64,000 nucleotides of DNA from the NCBI RefSeq assembly GCF_009711095.1, contig NZ_WMJZ01000002.1, forward strand, positions 1 to 64,000, written 5' to 3'. This document shows, one piece after another, positions 17,596-26,167 of the stretch (its first letter is position 1; every line of letters starts with the position of its first letter). Both the position numbers and the translations under genes were made by a program. The notes under the pieces were generated by a model. It made no database searches, was not told the DNA's origin, and saw nothing but the letters and a program-made list of their open reading frames with translations. This DNA comes from Intestinirhabdus alba. GTDB lineage: Bacteria > Pseudomonadota > Gammaproteobacteria > Enterobacterales > Enterobacteriaceae.

Positions 17596-18474
17596 ATGCA
17601 AACTGCTGAAGCCATTCCCGTTTTTCAGCTCTATGGTGAACAAAAGGGATGGCCCACCCCCGAGCTGCTGCACTGTGAGTCGATTCATCAGCGCAGCAGC
17701 CTGTATCAATGGCATATCCGGATGCACCAGCATGCCGAGCTGGCACAGCTTCTTTATCTGCAGCGGGGCCAGGCCGAAATTGAAATTGAAGGGCAGAAGC
17801 GGCTGGTGCGCGACGCCTGTATCCAGATCGTGCCCGCACTGTGCGTTCATGGTTTTCGCTTTTCGCCGGGTGCGCAGGGCTACGTGCTCTCACTGGCGCT
17901 GCCGCTGATCCATCGTCTGGAGGCGCAGTTTCCGCAGCCGCTTGCGCTGCTCAACGCGCCGCGCTGCGTTCCGGCGGCGGACTCCCGCCTGCATATCTCG
18001 ACGCTGTTTTCCACGCTGCAGAAAGAGTACCAGGCGGATAATGAGGCGCGAGAGATGATGCTGTTTTCGCTGTTAAGCGCGCTGCTGGTCTGGCTGCGCA
18101 GGCAAAGCCCCCAGAGCGCACCCCCTAAGGACGCCACCGAGCGCCGGCGCAGCGTTATGCGCCTGTTCGCCAGGCAGATCGAGAGCCACTATCGCGAACA
18201 TTTGCCGCTTTCCGAATATGCCCGGCGGGTGGGCCTTTCCGTGAATTATCTGAATCAACTGTGTCGGGAGTTTTATAATTGTAGCGCATTAATTATGCTG
18301 CATCAGCGGATAATGTTAGAGGCAAAGCGGAGCCTGCAATATACCGGAATGACTATTGGCCAGCTGTCGGATTATTTGGGTTTTAGCGATGTAACTTATT
18401 TCTCACGCTTTTTCAAAAAACATGCTCAGATGTCGCCAACGGCTTTTCGCGAAACCGTTAAAAAAGTTAATTGA
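17596..18474 (+). CDS. pobR: AraC-family regulator, PobR type
   Basis: 292 residues. The N-terminal cupin sensor domain contains M-H-Q-H-A-E-L-A-Q-L-L-Y, and the C-terminal double helix-turn-helix has L-P-L-S-E-Y-A-R-R-V-G-L-S and the AraC signature G-F-S-D-V-T-Y-F-S-R-F-F-K-K-H. It begins 15 bases after pobA, behind a GAGGAG site. Of two adjacent ATGs the second has better spacing. Size and position beside pobA make it the likely 4-hydroxybenzoate-responsive activator of pobA. The inducer is inferred from context, not seen in the sequence. Confidence 0.85.
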   Translation: MQTAEAIPVFQLYGEQKGWPTPELLHCESIHQRSSLYQWHIRMHQHAELAQLLYLQRGQAEIEIEGQKRLVRDACIQIVPALCVHGFRFSPGAQGYVLSLALPLIHRLEAQFPQPLALLNAPRCVPAADSRLHISTLFSTLQKEYQADNEAREMMLFSLLSALLVWLRRQSPQSAPPKDATERRRSVMRLFARQIESHYREHLPLSEYARRVGLSVNYLNQLCREFYNCSALIMLHQRIMLEAKRSLQYTGMTIGQLSDYLGFSDVTYFSRFFKKHAQMSPTAFRETVKKVN

Positions 18475-18718
18475 CTAAGAATAACCAAAAAATATATTAA
18501 GATATCTTAATTTACCGCATTTTTGTCATGAAAGCGCATTGACAACGCCAGCTTGCGTTATATTATGCGAAGTGTTAGATAATCAGTTTTGCGCTGACAA
18601 ATAATTAACCCATGGATAGAATTCATTGGATCTATTATTCCCTTGTCGTTATTTTGTTAATTGTATGTATTAGTTAGCAGGCTAAGGAATAGTGTGGTTG
18701 GTGAATATGGAGGATGGT
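18475..18718. other. AT-rich region upstream of yjjQ
   Basis: About 240 bases, clearly AT-richer than the surroundings, without a gene. In E. coli the yjjQ-bglJ promoter is silenced by H-NS through such DNA, and this region is suited to the same control. Confidence 0.45.
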
Positions 18719-19441
18719 ATGTTGCCAGGACGCTACAAGAAAGGAATCATCATCAGTAAGATACCCCTTATTCAGGCAGGATTAAAAGGGGTGATGTCAT
18801 CTCATTTCCCCAATTATGATTTAAAAATTTGTCACTCGGTAGAAGAACTCACTTTACTGCAGCTGCGCTGTGCCAATGTGGTTATTGCCGACATTACCGG
18901 CGATCAGGAGCGCCCGCGCGCGCTTTGCGAACAATATGATAACTTAATTTCACAATACCGTGATATTCACTGGGTATTTATCGTCTCCCGTTCTTATTAT
19001 CCTCAGGCGGTTGAACAGCTGAAAACGGTCGGTTGCACTCTGCTTTCTGATGCTGAACCGATTGAAAAACTGGTCGATATACTGCATTCTGGTAATAATG
19101 GCTCTGCGCCAGGTGATAATTCCCCGCTGTCGCCAGGGGATTCCGGGGCGGCGAACGTTGACAACCGGTCGATTATTTTGACTATTTCGGAACGTAAGGT
19201 TCTGCGGCTGTTAGGTAAAGGTTGGGGAATAAATCAGATTGCGATGTTACTTAAGAAAAGCAATAAAACTATCAGTGCCCAAAAAAACAGTGCAATGCGT
19301 CGTTTGTCCATCCACAGCAACGCGGAGATGTATGCCTGGATTAACAGTTCTCAAGGAGCAAGAGAATTGAATTTGCCTTCAGTTTATGGAGATGCCACGG
19401 AATGGAAAAAAGAGCCACCAAGAGAAATGTCGCACTCGTAG
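18719..19441 (+). CDS. yjjQ: LuxR-type transcription regulator YjjQ
   Basis: 240 residues (E. coli 241) with a poorly conserved receiver-like N-terminal half lacking a clear phosphorylation site. The C-terminal LuxR/GerE helix-turn-helix contains [18 protein letters not shown] and [15 protein letters not shown] five bases before ATG fixes the start. In E. coli YjjQ represses motility and capsule genes and is normally silenced by H-NS. Its end overlaps bglJ by 40 bases, so the two are one transcription unit. Confidence 0.93.
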   Translation: MLPGRYKKGIIISKIPLIQAGLKGVMSSHFPNYDLKICHSVEELTLLQLRCANVVIADITGDQERPRALCEQYDNLISQYRDIHWVFIVSRSYYPQAVEQLKTVGCTLLSDAEPIEKLVDILHSGNNGSAPGDNSPLSPGDSGAANVDNRSIILTISERKVLRLLGKGWGINQIAMLLKKSNKTISAQKNSAMRRLSIHSNAEMYAWINSSQGARELNLPSVYGDATEWKKEPPREMSHS

Positions 19442-20073
19442 AGAAGTGTGTGATGAGCAGTATCGGGATCCAGTGTTTATTCAACGCTATGCCCGACTGC
19501 CGCTTCAGGCTGCACATCTTTTCATCGGAAAACGCTTTGCAAAAGGCGCTATCGAAGACATCGTTTTCGGCCGTTATATTCTCACTCTCAGCCATCAGAA
19601 AGGATCGTCGTCAGGGGCTGGCATACCTGACAGCGCTGGAGGAGAACTTTCCTCGTCTGCGCCGCGTGGTTATCGCTGATGATGACGCGGAAGCCCATCT
19701 GATTGCCTCGCTGTCGCCATCGCCCTTTGACGGCGTGGTGAGCAAGTCCTCTCCGCTGACCCTCCTTCTGGAGGGGCTTTTTTCCGCGCTGAACGGCAAC
19801 CGGCGAGGCAGAGAAAATGCCAGCAATCTCTGGTATCACAACCAGAGCCGTACGCTGAGCCCAACCGAGCGCGAAATTTTACGCTTTATGACTCACGGCT
19901 ACTCCATGCCGGAAATCGCCGTTCAGCTGGAGCGGAACGTCAAAACGATTCGGGCGCACAAGTTTAACGTGATGTCCAAGCTGGGGGTCAACTCCGACGC
20001 CGGTTTGCTTAATGCGGCGGATATTCTGCTGCTGGCCCGCGAGTCCGGCAGCGGGCAGCAGTCAGCAGCATAG
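19402..20073 (+). CDS. bglJ: LuxR-type co-activator BglJ
   Basis: 223 residues (E. coli 225). The C-terminal LuxR helix-turn-helix has [14 protein letters not shown] and [17 protein letters not shown]. The N-terminal domain has the [13 protein letters not shown] segment of the family. In E. coli BglJ pairs with RcsB to activate bgl and other H-NS-silenced genes, independently of phosphorylation. It starts inside the end of yjjQ, a 40-base overlap in another frame. Confidence 0.93.
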   Translation: MEKRATKRNVALVEKCVMSSIGIQCLFNAMPDCRFRLHIFSSENALQKALSKTSFSAVIFSLSAIRKDRRQGLAYLTALEENFPRLRRVVIADDDAEAHLIASLSPSPFDGVVSKSSPLTLLLEGLFSALNGNRRGRENASNLWYHNQSRTLSPTEREILRFMTHGYSMPEIAVQLERNVKTIRAHKFNVMSKLGVNSDAGLLNAADILLLARESGSGQQSAA

Positions 20074-20097
20074 CTGCCCGGGCCGGGCACGCTCCGG

Positions 20098-20556
20098 TCA
20101 CTGACAGACATCCACCCAGGTGGCGGCGGTAAGTTCAGCCATGCGTTCCGGGGCGATACGCAGCGCGCTGTGGGTCGCGCCTGCCGCAGGCAGCACCTCG
20201 GCGTAGCGTTTCAGGGAGATATCGCAGTAAACCGGCAGCGGCTGTTCCAGGCCAAAAGGACACACCCCACCCACCGGATGGCCGGTCGCGTTTACCACCT
20301 CGTCACTGCTTAACATTCGCACCTTTGCGCCAAAAGCTGTTTTCAGCTTTCCGTTATCCAGACGGGCGTCGCCTTTGGCGACCACCAGGATAACGCTGTC
20401 CTTTACCTTGAGCGAAAGCGTTTTGGCAATTTGCCCCGGTTCTACGTTGTGGGCTTTCGCCGCCTGCGCCACCGTTGCCGTGCTCTCATTTAACTCAATG
20501 ATTTCGATATCGGGGGCATTCTCGGCCAGAAACTGCCGTACAGATTGCAGACTCAT
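20098..20556 (-). CDS. YbaK/EbsC-family aminoacyl-tRNA deacylase
   Basis: 152 residues forming one YbaK/ProX editing domain. Such proteins clear mischarged tRNA (for example Cys- or Ala-tRNA-Pro). The conserved catalytic-type lysine lies in I-A-K-T-L-S-L-K near residue 45, and the G-x-x-x-G-V-C-P-F-G and I-A-P-E-R-M segments are present. A GGAGA site precedes the ATG. The gene is not in the E. coli fhuF-bglJ interval and is distinct from ybaK itself, so it is a paralog or an acquired gene; the amino acid it removes cannot be predicted. Confidence 0.85.
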   Translation of the reverse strand: MSLQSVRQFLAENAPDIEIIELNESTATVAQAAKAHNVEPGQIAKTLSLKVKDSVILVVAKGDARLDNGKLKTAFGAKVRMLSSDEVVNATGHPVGGVCPFGLEQPLPVYCDISLKRYAEVLPAAGATHSALRIAPERMAELTAATWVDVCQ

Positions 20557-20743
20557 TAATTTCTCCTGACGCCATAAACACAGCCTGCCGTTGGGCAGAA
20601 AAGCTGCGGGGCGTAATTTGTCACAGGCCGCGCGTCGCTGTAAATATTTCCGGCCGGTTTTCTTATTTACGAAAAGCGTGGCGGGTCCTGGCGCAGGGCT
20701 TCAGCGCCAGGACCCGCCCGTCCGCAGGCGGCGCACGGCGGTA
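20557..20743. other. Short intergenic stretch before the ERIC composite
   Basis: No gene seen. It includes an ACACAGCCTGCC string near 20579 that only weakly recalls the inverted-ended repeats, and GC-rich palindromic sequence about 20690-20720 abutting the ERIC composite. Confidence 0.35.
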
Positions 20744-21007
<264 letters not shown>

Positions 21008-21069
21008 AATGTGCGCAGGGAGAGCGGCCGGAGGCGAAGGCTAATGTTGAAACAGGGAGGGCGGGCCGC

Positions 21070-21858
21070 TTATTTCAGGGTGCAGTCGCCGCAGCGCTGG
21101 ACGCCGGGCAGGCGGTAGCGCTGGCAGCAGGTCCGGCGTCCTGGCAGGCCGTCCCGCAGGATAACGGTGCGCCACAGCGGGTTATCCACGCCGCCGGGGA
21201 ACCGTTTTTCATCGAAGCAGGCGTGGCGCAGGGCGTTCAGCAACGGCTCGCCCAGCAGCGGCTTCATCTCGTTCAGATACCAGTTGATCAGATAGCCGGT
21301 GTTGCTCCAGATAAGCCTGCCGTTAATCTCCCCGCTGGCCTCCAGCGCCTGAACAACCGGCATCAGTGCCCGGAGAGTCAGGGTTTCCATACGCTGCTGC
21401 GGTGAATGGGCGGCGGCCTCGCGATCTTCACGTACGTCGAGCCAGAAGCGGGCGGCGCGGCCGGTTTCGTGAAACTCGACGTGCATATGCTCAGGCGCAA
21501 CGTCAATGGCGGTTTTGTGGGTAAGCAGGGCCAGCATCAGCGGCGGCACCATCAGGCCGATATACCACTGCGCCCAGAGGGAGAGCAGCGGCTTGCTTTC
21601 ACGCGCCAGCTCTGGCCGGGCGTGATAAATATGGCTGGACCAGGCCGCCAGCAGCGCGCTGAGCGCCTCCGGCCTGCGCCACTGCGCCAGGGTCATGGCG
21701 TGCTGCGGCGCTGGCTCATCAAGGCGGATAAACTCAAGCAGATGCTCGCGGTTACGGGCGAGGGTTGCGCGCACGCTCTCTGCCAGCGAAGGCGCTTCTG
21801 ACTGGAGCTGCTTTCGCCAGACAATGTTTTCAACGACGGGGGCAAAACGGTATGGCAT
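21070..21858 (-). CDS. fhuF: Ferric siderophore reductase FhuF
   Basis: Cytosolic [2Fe-2S] protein that reduces iron in hydroxamate siderophores such as ferrioxamine and ferrichrome, releasing Fe(II). 262 residues. The C-terminal cluster motif C-C-x10-C-x2-C is intact (R-R-T-C-C-Q-R-Y ... R-C-G-D-C-T-L-K). A Fur box lies 9-35 bases upstream of the start codon, so expression should rise in iron shortage. It is monocistronic, with an ERIC composite downstream. Confidence 0.95.
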   Translation of the reverse strand: MPYRFAPVVENIVWRKQLQSEAPSLAESVRATLARNREHLLEFIRLDEPAPQHAMTLAQWRRPEALSALLAAWSSHIYHARPELARESKPLLSLWAQWYIGLMVPPLMLALLTHKTAIDVAPEHMHVEFHETGRAARFWLDVREDREAAAHSPQQRMETLTLRALMPVVQALEASGEINGRLIWSNTGYLINWYLNEMKPLLGEPLLNALRHACFDEKRFPGGVDNPLWRTVILRDGLPGRRTCCQRYRLPGVQRCGDCTLK

Positions 21859-21866
21859 AGCCTGGG

Positions 21867-21893
21867 TGATAATCTAAATGATAATAATTGCCA
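21867..21893 (-). promoter_or_regulatory. Fur box of fhuF
   Basis: Repeated GATAAT hexamers (21867-21872 and 21880-21885). The core TGATAATAATTGCCA (21879-21893) matches the 7-1-7 Fur motif TGATAAT-N-ATTATCA at 12 of 14 positions. It lies just upstream of fhuF. Confidence 0.7.
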
Positions 21894-21933
21894 ATACTGA
21901 CAAAAGGTAAAACCGATGGCAAGCGCTTTATGC

Positions 21934-22079
21934 TTATTGGGCGGCAGGTTCCTGGTCCGTTTGCGGATCCTCGCTGAAAGGCGTGTGGTTGCGCCCCAGA
22001 TGCCTGGCCTGACAGAGCGCCCTGTCTGCCCTGGCGATAGCTTCGGCCACGTCCTGGCGAGTTCACGGCGAGATGCTGA
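21934..22079 (-). pseudogene. GGDEF-domain (diguanylate cyclase) remnant
   Basis: The minus strand encodes V-I-S-I-S-P-stop-T-R-Q-D-V-A-E-A-I-A-R-A-D-R-A-L-C-Q-A-R-H-L-G-R-N-H, then about 17 more residues to a stop at 21934. This is the recognisable C-terminal end of a GGDEF domain (usually V-T-I-S-I-G ... I-x-x-A-D-x-A-L-Y-x-A-K-x-x-G-R-N). The in-frame stop and the missing sequence between S-I-S and R-Q-D show a deletion. The catalytic G-G-D-E-F part is gone. It is a dead 3' remnant between fhuF and yjjZ. Confidence 0.7.
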
Positions 22080-22159
22080 TTACCCGTCTCATCCATGAGA
22101 CTCGCCCTGACGGGCCGGCGCTGCGCGGCGTTCAAATCGGCTCCCGACGGGTTTGTCAC

Positions 22160-22326
22160 GCACCCCGGTGGGGGATACATCAGGAGCCGAAGGCGGTCCG
22201 GGCCGTTTACATTTGTTACTGATAAATTTATCGCTCGCCTGCTGCATGTTTCGGCCACAGGGGGGCATCCCTTAGGGCTGTTAAACACGCGCTGCGTTTT
22301 GTCCCGCAACCCGAATTATTTAGGAA
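22160..22326 (-). repeat. Decayed ERIC composite, minus orientation
   Basis: Reading the minus strand gives CCTAAATAATTCGGGTTGC, a G-G-G-A-C-A-A-A-A-C-G-C-A-G-C-G-C-G-T stretch, then blocks matching the 20744-21007 copy as far as the CCGAAGGCGG module. It has no recognisable right end. It is an old, truncated member of the same composite family. Confidence 0.6.
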
Positions 22327-22372
22327 TGGCGGAGAAATTTCTGTTGCTGACAAATGGATGAACCCGTCATAT

Positions 22373-22391
22373 GATATTGGTTATCATTATC
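22373..22391. promoter_or_regulatory. Fur box of yjjZ
   Basis: The 19-base site GATATTGGTTATCATTATC matches the Fur consensus GATAATGATAATCATTATC at 16 of 19 positions and lies 21 bases upstream of the yjjZ start. Confidence 0.8.
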
Positions 22392-22411
22392 AGTTGCGAG
22401 GGGGTAAAACT

Positions 22412-22648
22412 ATGTTGCAACGTGCGCTGGGGAGCGGGTGGGGAGTGCTGCTGCCGGGGATGTTTATCGTCGGGCTGGCGTGGGTCGGGTTGTCGCCGAA
22501 CGCCTGGAAGGCGTTGATTATATCGGGATTATTGATGACTCTGCTGTTGCTGTCCCATAAAAATCTGCGCCATTTTGTCCTGTTGCCGTCGTTCGTCGCG
22601 CTGGTAAGCGGAGTCATGCTGATAGCAATGAGCGGGCATCAGGGATGA
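22412..22648 (+). CDS. yjjZ: DUF1435 small membrane protein YjjZ
   Basis: A 78-residue protein with three hydrophobic segments separated by short polar turns (L-S-H-K-N-L-R-H in the middle), placed in the inner membrane. It matches the DUF1435 family by its start M-L-Q-R-A-L-G-S-G-W-G-V-L-L-P-G and its position between fhuF and the tRNA-Leu genes. The start follows GAGGGGG by about eight bases; an earlier in-frame ATG is not used. A strong Fur box upstream implies iron-dependent repression. The function is unknown. Confidence 0.8.
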   Translation: MLQRALGSGWGVLLPGMFIVGLAWVGLSPNAWKALIISGLLMTLLLLSHKNLRHFVLLPSFVALVSGVMLIAMSGHQG

Positions 22649-22687
22649 GTCAATCGGGAGGAAAAGCGGGAGAGAAAATAAGATATC

Positions 22688-22774
22688 TGGTGCGAGGGGG
22701 GGGACTTGAACCCCCACGTCCGTAAGGACACTAACACCTGAAGCTAGCGCGTCTACCAATTCCGCCACCTTCGC
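22688..22774 (-). tRNA. leuV: tRNA-Leu (CAG), copy 1
   Basis: An 87-base class II tRNA on the minus strand: GCGAAGG acceptor, long variable arm (TGTCC-TTAC-GGACG), T-loop GTTCAAGTC and encoded CCA. The anticodon is CAG, reading CUG. It is the last of three tandem copies in transcription order. The letter assignment within leuQPV is by analogy. Confidence 0.96.
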
Positions 22775-22807
22775 ACAGTCATCTTACTTATTTTGATATC
22801 GCCTCGT

Positions 22808-22894
22808 TGGTGCGAGGGGGGGGACTTGAACCCCCACGTCCGTAAGAACACTAACACCTGAAGCTAGCGCGTCTACCAATTCCGCCACCTTCGC
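22808..22894 (-). tRNA. leuP: tRNA-Leu (CAG), copy 2
   Basis: 87 bases, anticodon CAG, encoded CCA. It differs from the other two copies by one base in the variable arm (GTTC in place of GTCC), which turns a G-C pair into G-U. It is separated by 33 bases from copy 1 and 28 from copy 3. Confidence 0.96.
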
Positions 22895-22922
22895 CCAGTG
22901 CGAGCAATATCAACGTGGTTTT

Positions 22923-23009
22923 TGGTGCGAGGGGGGGGACTTGAACCCCCACGTCCGTAAGGACACTAACACCTGAAGCTAGCGCGTCTACCAATTCCGC
23001 CACCTTCGC
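22923..23009 (-). tRNA. leuQ: tRNA-Leu (CAG), copy 3
   Basis: 87 bases, identical in sequence to copy 1, anticodon CAG, encoded CCA. It is first in transcription order, 42 bases from the -10 element of the array promoter. Confidence 0.96.
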
Positions 23010-23041
23010 ATACCGTCGATTCTTAAAAAGAATCACCACCA

Positions 23042-23078
23042 CGGAGGCGCATTCTAGTGATTTTCAGATTTTCGTCAA
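23042..23078 (-). promoter_or_regulatory. Promoter of the tRNA-Leu array with GC-rich discriminator
   Basis: On the minus strand TTGACG, a 16-base spacer and TAGAAT are followed by the GC-rich discriminator GCGCCTCCG. This layout is typical of stable-RNA promoters under stringent (ppGpp) control. Confidence 0.8.
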
Positions 23079-23155
23079 CAGTTAATTGCCCAGGATAACG
23101 CGATTGCTGCAAAAACGGCCGCCTGCGCGGGCCGATTTTGCCGACGGTGGGCGCG

Positions 23156-24187
23156 CTACGCTTTCTTCGCGCGGTGCGTCATCACCGTGCGATAGACCCT
23201 GAAGCGCCCGGTCTGGGCGAGCGTCTCATGGAAGCCGAAAGCCTCGTCCAGCGCCTGCGGCCAGGGCAGAAAGGCGTTGGCGACAATGCGCAGTTCGCCG
23301 CCGATGTTCAGATGGCGAACGGCCCCGCGAATCAGCGCCTGGGTGGCGTCAAAGCTGGTCTGCAGCCCGTCGTGGAACGGCGGGTTGGAGATGATGAGAT
23401 CAAAACGCCCTTTCACCTCCGAGAAGACGTTGCTGGCAAAAACCTCGCCCTCAATGCCGTTGGCGGCGAGAGTGGCGCGGCTGGCCTCAACCGCCGCGGC
23501 GCTGACGTCGCACAGCGTCAGGCGCACCTTCGGTGAATGGTGCGCGAGGGCGGCGGAGAGCACGCCCGCCCCGCAGCCCATGTCCAGCACCTTGCCTTTG
23601 GTGTGCGGCGTGAGGGTGGTAAGCAGCAGCCGGCTGCCCGCGTCAAGACCGTCGCGGCTGAATACCCCCGGCAGGGTTTTGATGGCCAGCCCGTCCACGC
23701 TGTACGCATCCCAGTAGGCGTCGACGGCAAAGGTCGGTCGCTTTTCCAGACGACCGTGATAGAGGCCGCAGCGGCGCGCGCTGTCGACCTTGCTCAGCGG
23801 CGCGTAGTCCATCAGCATCTGTTCGGCGCTGCGTACGCCGCTGCGGTTCTCACCCACGATGAAGATGTCGCAGCCGACCGGCAGCAGGGACAGAATGTTC
23901 ATCAGCTGGAACTGGGCCTCCGGCTTGTTCTTCGGCCAGTAGTAGATCAGCGTATCGCTGTCGGCGACGTCGTCGGCCTGGGCCGCCAGCCCAAAGCGTG
24001 CGCGATCGTCCATCCGCTGGCTCAGGGCCTGCCAGTGGTGAAACTGCTGCGTATGCACGCGGGCGGCGGCGCTGTTGAAGCGCGCGGGCAGATCGTCCTG
24101 CAGATCGCCGGCAAACAGAATACGGCTTTGTGCGAAATCATCGCTGTGGCGCAGCAAGACTTCACTTGCCGGGGTAAAAGCGGACAT
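23156..24187 (-). CDS. rsmC: 16S rRNA (guanine1207-N2)-methyltransferase RsmC
   Basis: Methylates G1207 of 16S rRNA in the assembled 30S subunit. 343 residues, two tandem Rossmann methyltransferase-like domains. The C-terminal one is active, with the SAM site [10 protein letters not shown] near residue 200 and the catalytic N-P-P-F (I-I-S-N-P-P-F-H) near 268; the N-terminal one lacks these motifs. AAGGAG lies a few bases before the ATG. It is followed on the minus strand by the tRNA-Leu array. Confidence 0.96.
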   Translation of the reverse strand: MSAFTPASEVLLRHSDDFAQSRILFAGDLQDDLPARFNSAAARVHTQQFHHWQALSQRMDDRARFGLAAQADDVADSDTLIYYWPKNKPEAQFQLMNILSLLPVGCDIFIVGENRSGVRSAEQMLMDYAPLSKVDSARRCGLYHGRLEKRPTFAVDAYWDAYSVDGLAIKTLPGVFSRDGLDAGSRLLLTTLTPHTKGKVLDMGCGAGVLSAALAHHSPKVRLTLCDVSAAAVEASRATLAANGIEGEVFASNVFSEVKGRFDLIISNPPFHDGLQTSFDATQALIRGAVRHLNIGGELRIVANAFLPWPQALDEAFGFHETLAQTGRFRVYRTVMTHRAKKA

Positions 24188-24218
24188 GAACGGCTCCTTA
24201 ATTTTTGCAGGCTGCGAT

Positions 24219-24413
24219 TATACCCTAAATAATTCGAGGTGCGTGAAGGCGGCGACGCAGCGAATCCCCGGGAGCTTACTGGAGTAAGTGACTGGGGTGA
24301 GCGAGGACAAATCAGCTAAGCTGATTTGAACGCCGCTGGCGGCGGCCCTTCAGGGTGAGGCCCCAGGGCCGAATAAAGCCAATGCACATGCAACTTGAAG
24401 TATGACGGGTATA
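24219..24413. repeat. ERIC element with internal insertion (195 bp)
   Basis: The most classical ERIC here: TATACCCTAAATAATTCGAG, the GAATCCCCGGGAGCTTAC / GTAAGTGACTGGGGTGAG core, and CTTGAAGTATGACGGGTATA. About 70 extra bases are inserted after GGGGTGAGCGAG: an AAATCAGCTAAGCTGATTT palindrome and the GGGTGAGGCCCCAGGGCCGAATAAAGCC block (written in pieces: GGGTGAGGCCCC, AGGGCCGAATAAAGCC) that other copies share. Confidence 0.85.
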
Positions 24414-24496
24414 CACACACAAAATCCTGTCGGCTGTATCGGCGGGATAAACCGACGGGCCTGTGCCGCCGAGTTACGGACGCCGCAGGGAGAGGT

Positions 24497-25243
24497 GCCG
24501 ATCACCGAATCCCTGAACAGCACCCAGGCCGGCCGCCTGCCGTGGAACGAGCTGGCGTGGCGGGTGGAGGGGGGGCAGCGGCGAGGTGAAAATGCAGATG
24601 ATTTTTCGCCCCGGCATCCGCGCCGAAAGCTGTTCCCCCTGGCATAACCGGGTGCAGGGCCGCCCGGTTTACCATCTTGACGATCTGATGGCGATGCTGC
24701 GCCTGACCGACGATGTCCGGGTTGAGCGCTGTGAGGATGAGATCTGCTTCGCCTCTTTTACCACCTCGCCCGGCGGCGGAAAAAATCGATGAACGTATCG
24801 AAACCAGCGATACCGCCTGGCGCGACTGGGTCAGCGGGCTGAGCTGGCAAGGGCCGTATGGCGATCGTGTGCGGCGCTCCGGCCTGGCGCTGAAGTTTCT
24901 CTGGTATGCGCCCACCACCTCGCTGCCGGAAGAGGATGCTCGCCACGCTGGCGCTGATCCAGCGCGAGCTGGGGACGGGGGGCCGATGCTCTGGCGCTAC
25001 TCCGGAGCGGAGAAAGAGGAGGCCACCTTCATCGCCTGCGCGTTCTGGCGGATAGAGGTGCTGGCGGTGCTGGGAGAGCGTCGCCAGGCGTCCCGGACGA
25101 TGGACGCGATTCTGGAGCAGCTGTGCAATCGTGGCAACGTCGAGACCTTTAACGAAATGTTTGATACCCAAACCCAGAGCTGGCTGAGCCATCTGTCGCT
25201 GGTCTGCGCCGCCCATGCGCTGGCGGAGGAACCTCCTGAATAG
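24497..25243 (+). pseudogene. GH15 family glycoside hydrolase, multiply broken
   Basis: Pieces of a glucoamylase/trehalase-type GH15 enzyme occur in order in changing frames. Frame one has S-T-Q-A-G-R-L-P-W-N-E-L-A-W-R-V-E-G, ending at a G7 run near 24570. The next has V-K/M-Q-M-I-F-R-P-G-I-R up to C-F-A-S-F-T-T-S-P. The third has D-W-V-S-G-L-S-W-Q-G-P-Y-G-D-R-V-R-R-S-G-L-A-L-K, then Y-A-P-T-T-S-L-P-E-E, and the C-terminal M-L-W-R-Y-S-G ... F-I-A-C-A-F-W-R-I-E-V. At least two frameshifts are present. A large deletion after T-S-L-P-E-E removes the catalytic barrel, including the R-N-W-D-Y-R region, so the gene is dead. It is inserted between rsmC and holD. Confidence 0.75.
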
Positions 25244-25324
25244 CGGGGCAAGGGCGCGGAGTTTGTTGGCACCGTTTCGATGAATTTGCTATATTTGCGC
25301 CCCTGATTACAGGAGCGATTCGCT

Positions 25325-25738
25325 ATGACATCCCGACGAGACTGGCAGCTACAGCAGCTGGGTATTACCCGCTGGGCGCTGCGTCGCCCCGGCGCGCTGC
25401 GGGGGGAGATTGCGATTTCAATTCCTGCCCACGTCCGTCTGGTGATGGTCGGTGAGGCGCTGCCGGCCCTGAGCGAACCGCTGGTCAACGATGTGCTGCG
25501 CGCGCTGGGTCTTACCCCCGAACGGGTGCTGCAGGTGTCGCCGGAGCGCATCGCCATGCTCCCCGAAGGCAGCCGCTGCAACAGCTGGCGGCTCGGCGAG
25601 GAAGCGCCGCTGCTTCTGGATGGGGCGCAGGTATTCACCCCCGCGTTTGATGAGCTGCGGGCAAGCCCAGCGGCCCGCGCTGCACTATGGCAACAGATCT
25701 GCGCATATGAACACGATTTCTTTCCTCAGCCCGACTGA
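25325..25738 (+). CDS. holD: DNA polymerase III psi subunit HolD
   Basis: Psi subunit of the clamp-loader complex, bridging the DnaX complex and chi (HolC), which binds SSB. 137 residues, the E. coli length, starting M-T-S-R-R-D-W-Q-L-Q-Q-L-G-I-T. The last 32 bases overlap rimI, so translation of the two is coupled. The upstream control region retains a TTGCTATATTTGCGC stretch about 40 bases before the start. Confidence 0.95.
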   Translation: MTSRRDWQLQQLGITRWALRRPGALRGEIAISIPAHVRLVMVGEALPALSEPLVNDVLRALGLTPERVLQVSPERIAMLPEGSRCNSWRLGEEAPLLLDGAQVFTPAFDELRASPAARAALWQQICAYEHDFFPQPD

Positions 25739-26153
25739 TTTACCCGCCGCGTTTCAGATTGAGACGCGCGCCCATGCGTTCCCGTGGAGCGAGCAGACCT
25801 TCGCCAGTAGCCAGGGCGAGCGCTATCTCAACTATCAGTTGACGCAGGGGGGCAGAATGGCCGCCTTCGCCATTACCCAGGTTGTGCTGGATGAGGCCAC
25901 GCTGTTTAACATCGCCGTCGATCCCGATTTTCAGCGCCGTGGCCTGGGCCGGGCGCTGCTGGAGCATCTGATCGGGGCGCTGGAGGCGCGCGGCATTGTG
26001 ACGCTGTGGCTGGAGGTTCGCGCCTCCAACGCCGCCGCCATTGCTCTCTATGAAAGCCTGGGTTTTAACGAGGCCACCATCCGCCGTAATTACTACCCGA
26101 CCGCCGACGGTCGCGAAGACGCCATCATCATGGCGCTGCCAGTCAGCATGTAA
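25707..26153 (+). CDS. rimI: Ribosomal protein S18 alanine N-acetyltransferase RimI
   Basis: GNAT acetyltransferase that acetylates the N-terminus of S18. 148 residues, the E. coli length. The acetyl-CoA loop F-Q-R-R-G-L-G-R-A-L is near residue 75, and the conserved L-E-V-R-A-S-N-A-A-A-I-A-L-Y follows near 103. The chosen ATG lies inside the end of holD; a longer frame further upstream overlaps holD wholly and is rejected. The gene is followed 14 bases later by yjjG. Confidence 0.95.
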   Translation: MNTISFLSPTDLPAAFQIETRAHAFPWSEQTFASSQGERYLNYQLTQGGRMAAFAITQVVLDEATLFNIAVDPDFQRRGLGRALLEHLIGALEARGIVTLWLEVRASNAAAIALYESLGFNEATIRRNYYPTADGREDAIIMALPVSM

Positions 26154-26167
26154 AGTAAGGGGTAACG

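Noticed and set aside
20573-20600. ACACAGCCTGCC string as a further end of the AGGCTGTGTCCC family
   Set aside because: Similarity covers only nine to ten bases and there is no partner end.
21830-22309. 159-codon minus-strand frame upstream of fhuF
   Set aside because: It runs through a decayed ERIC composite and the out-of-frame GGDEF remnant; not a gene.
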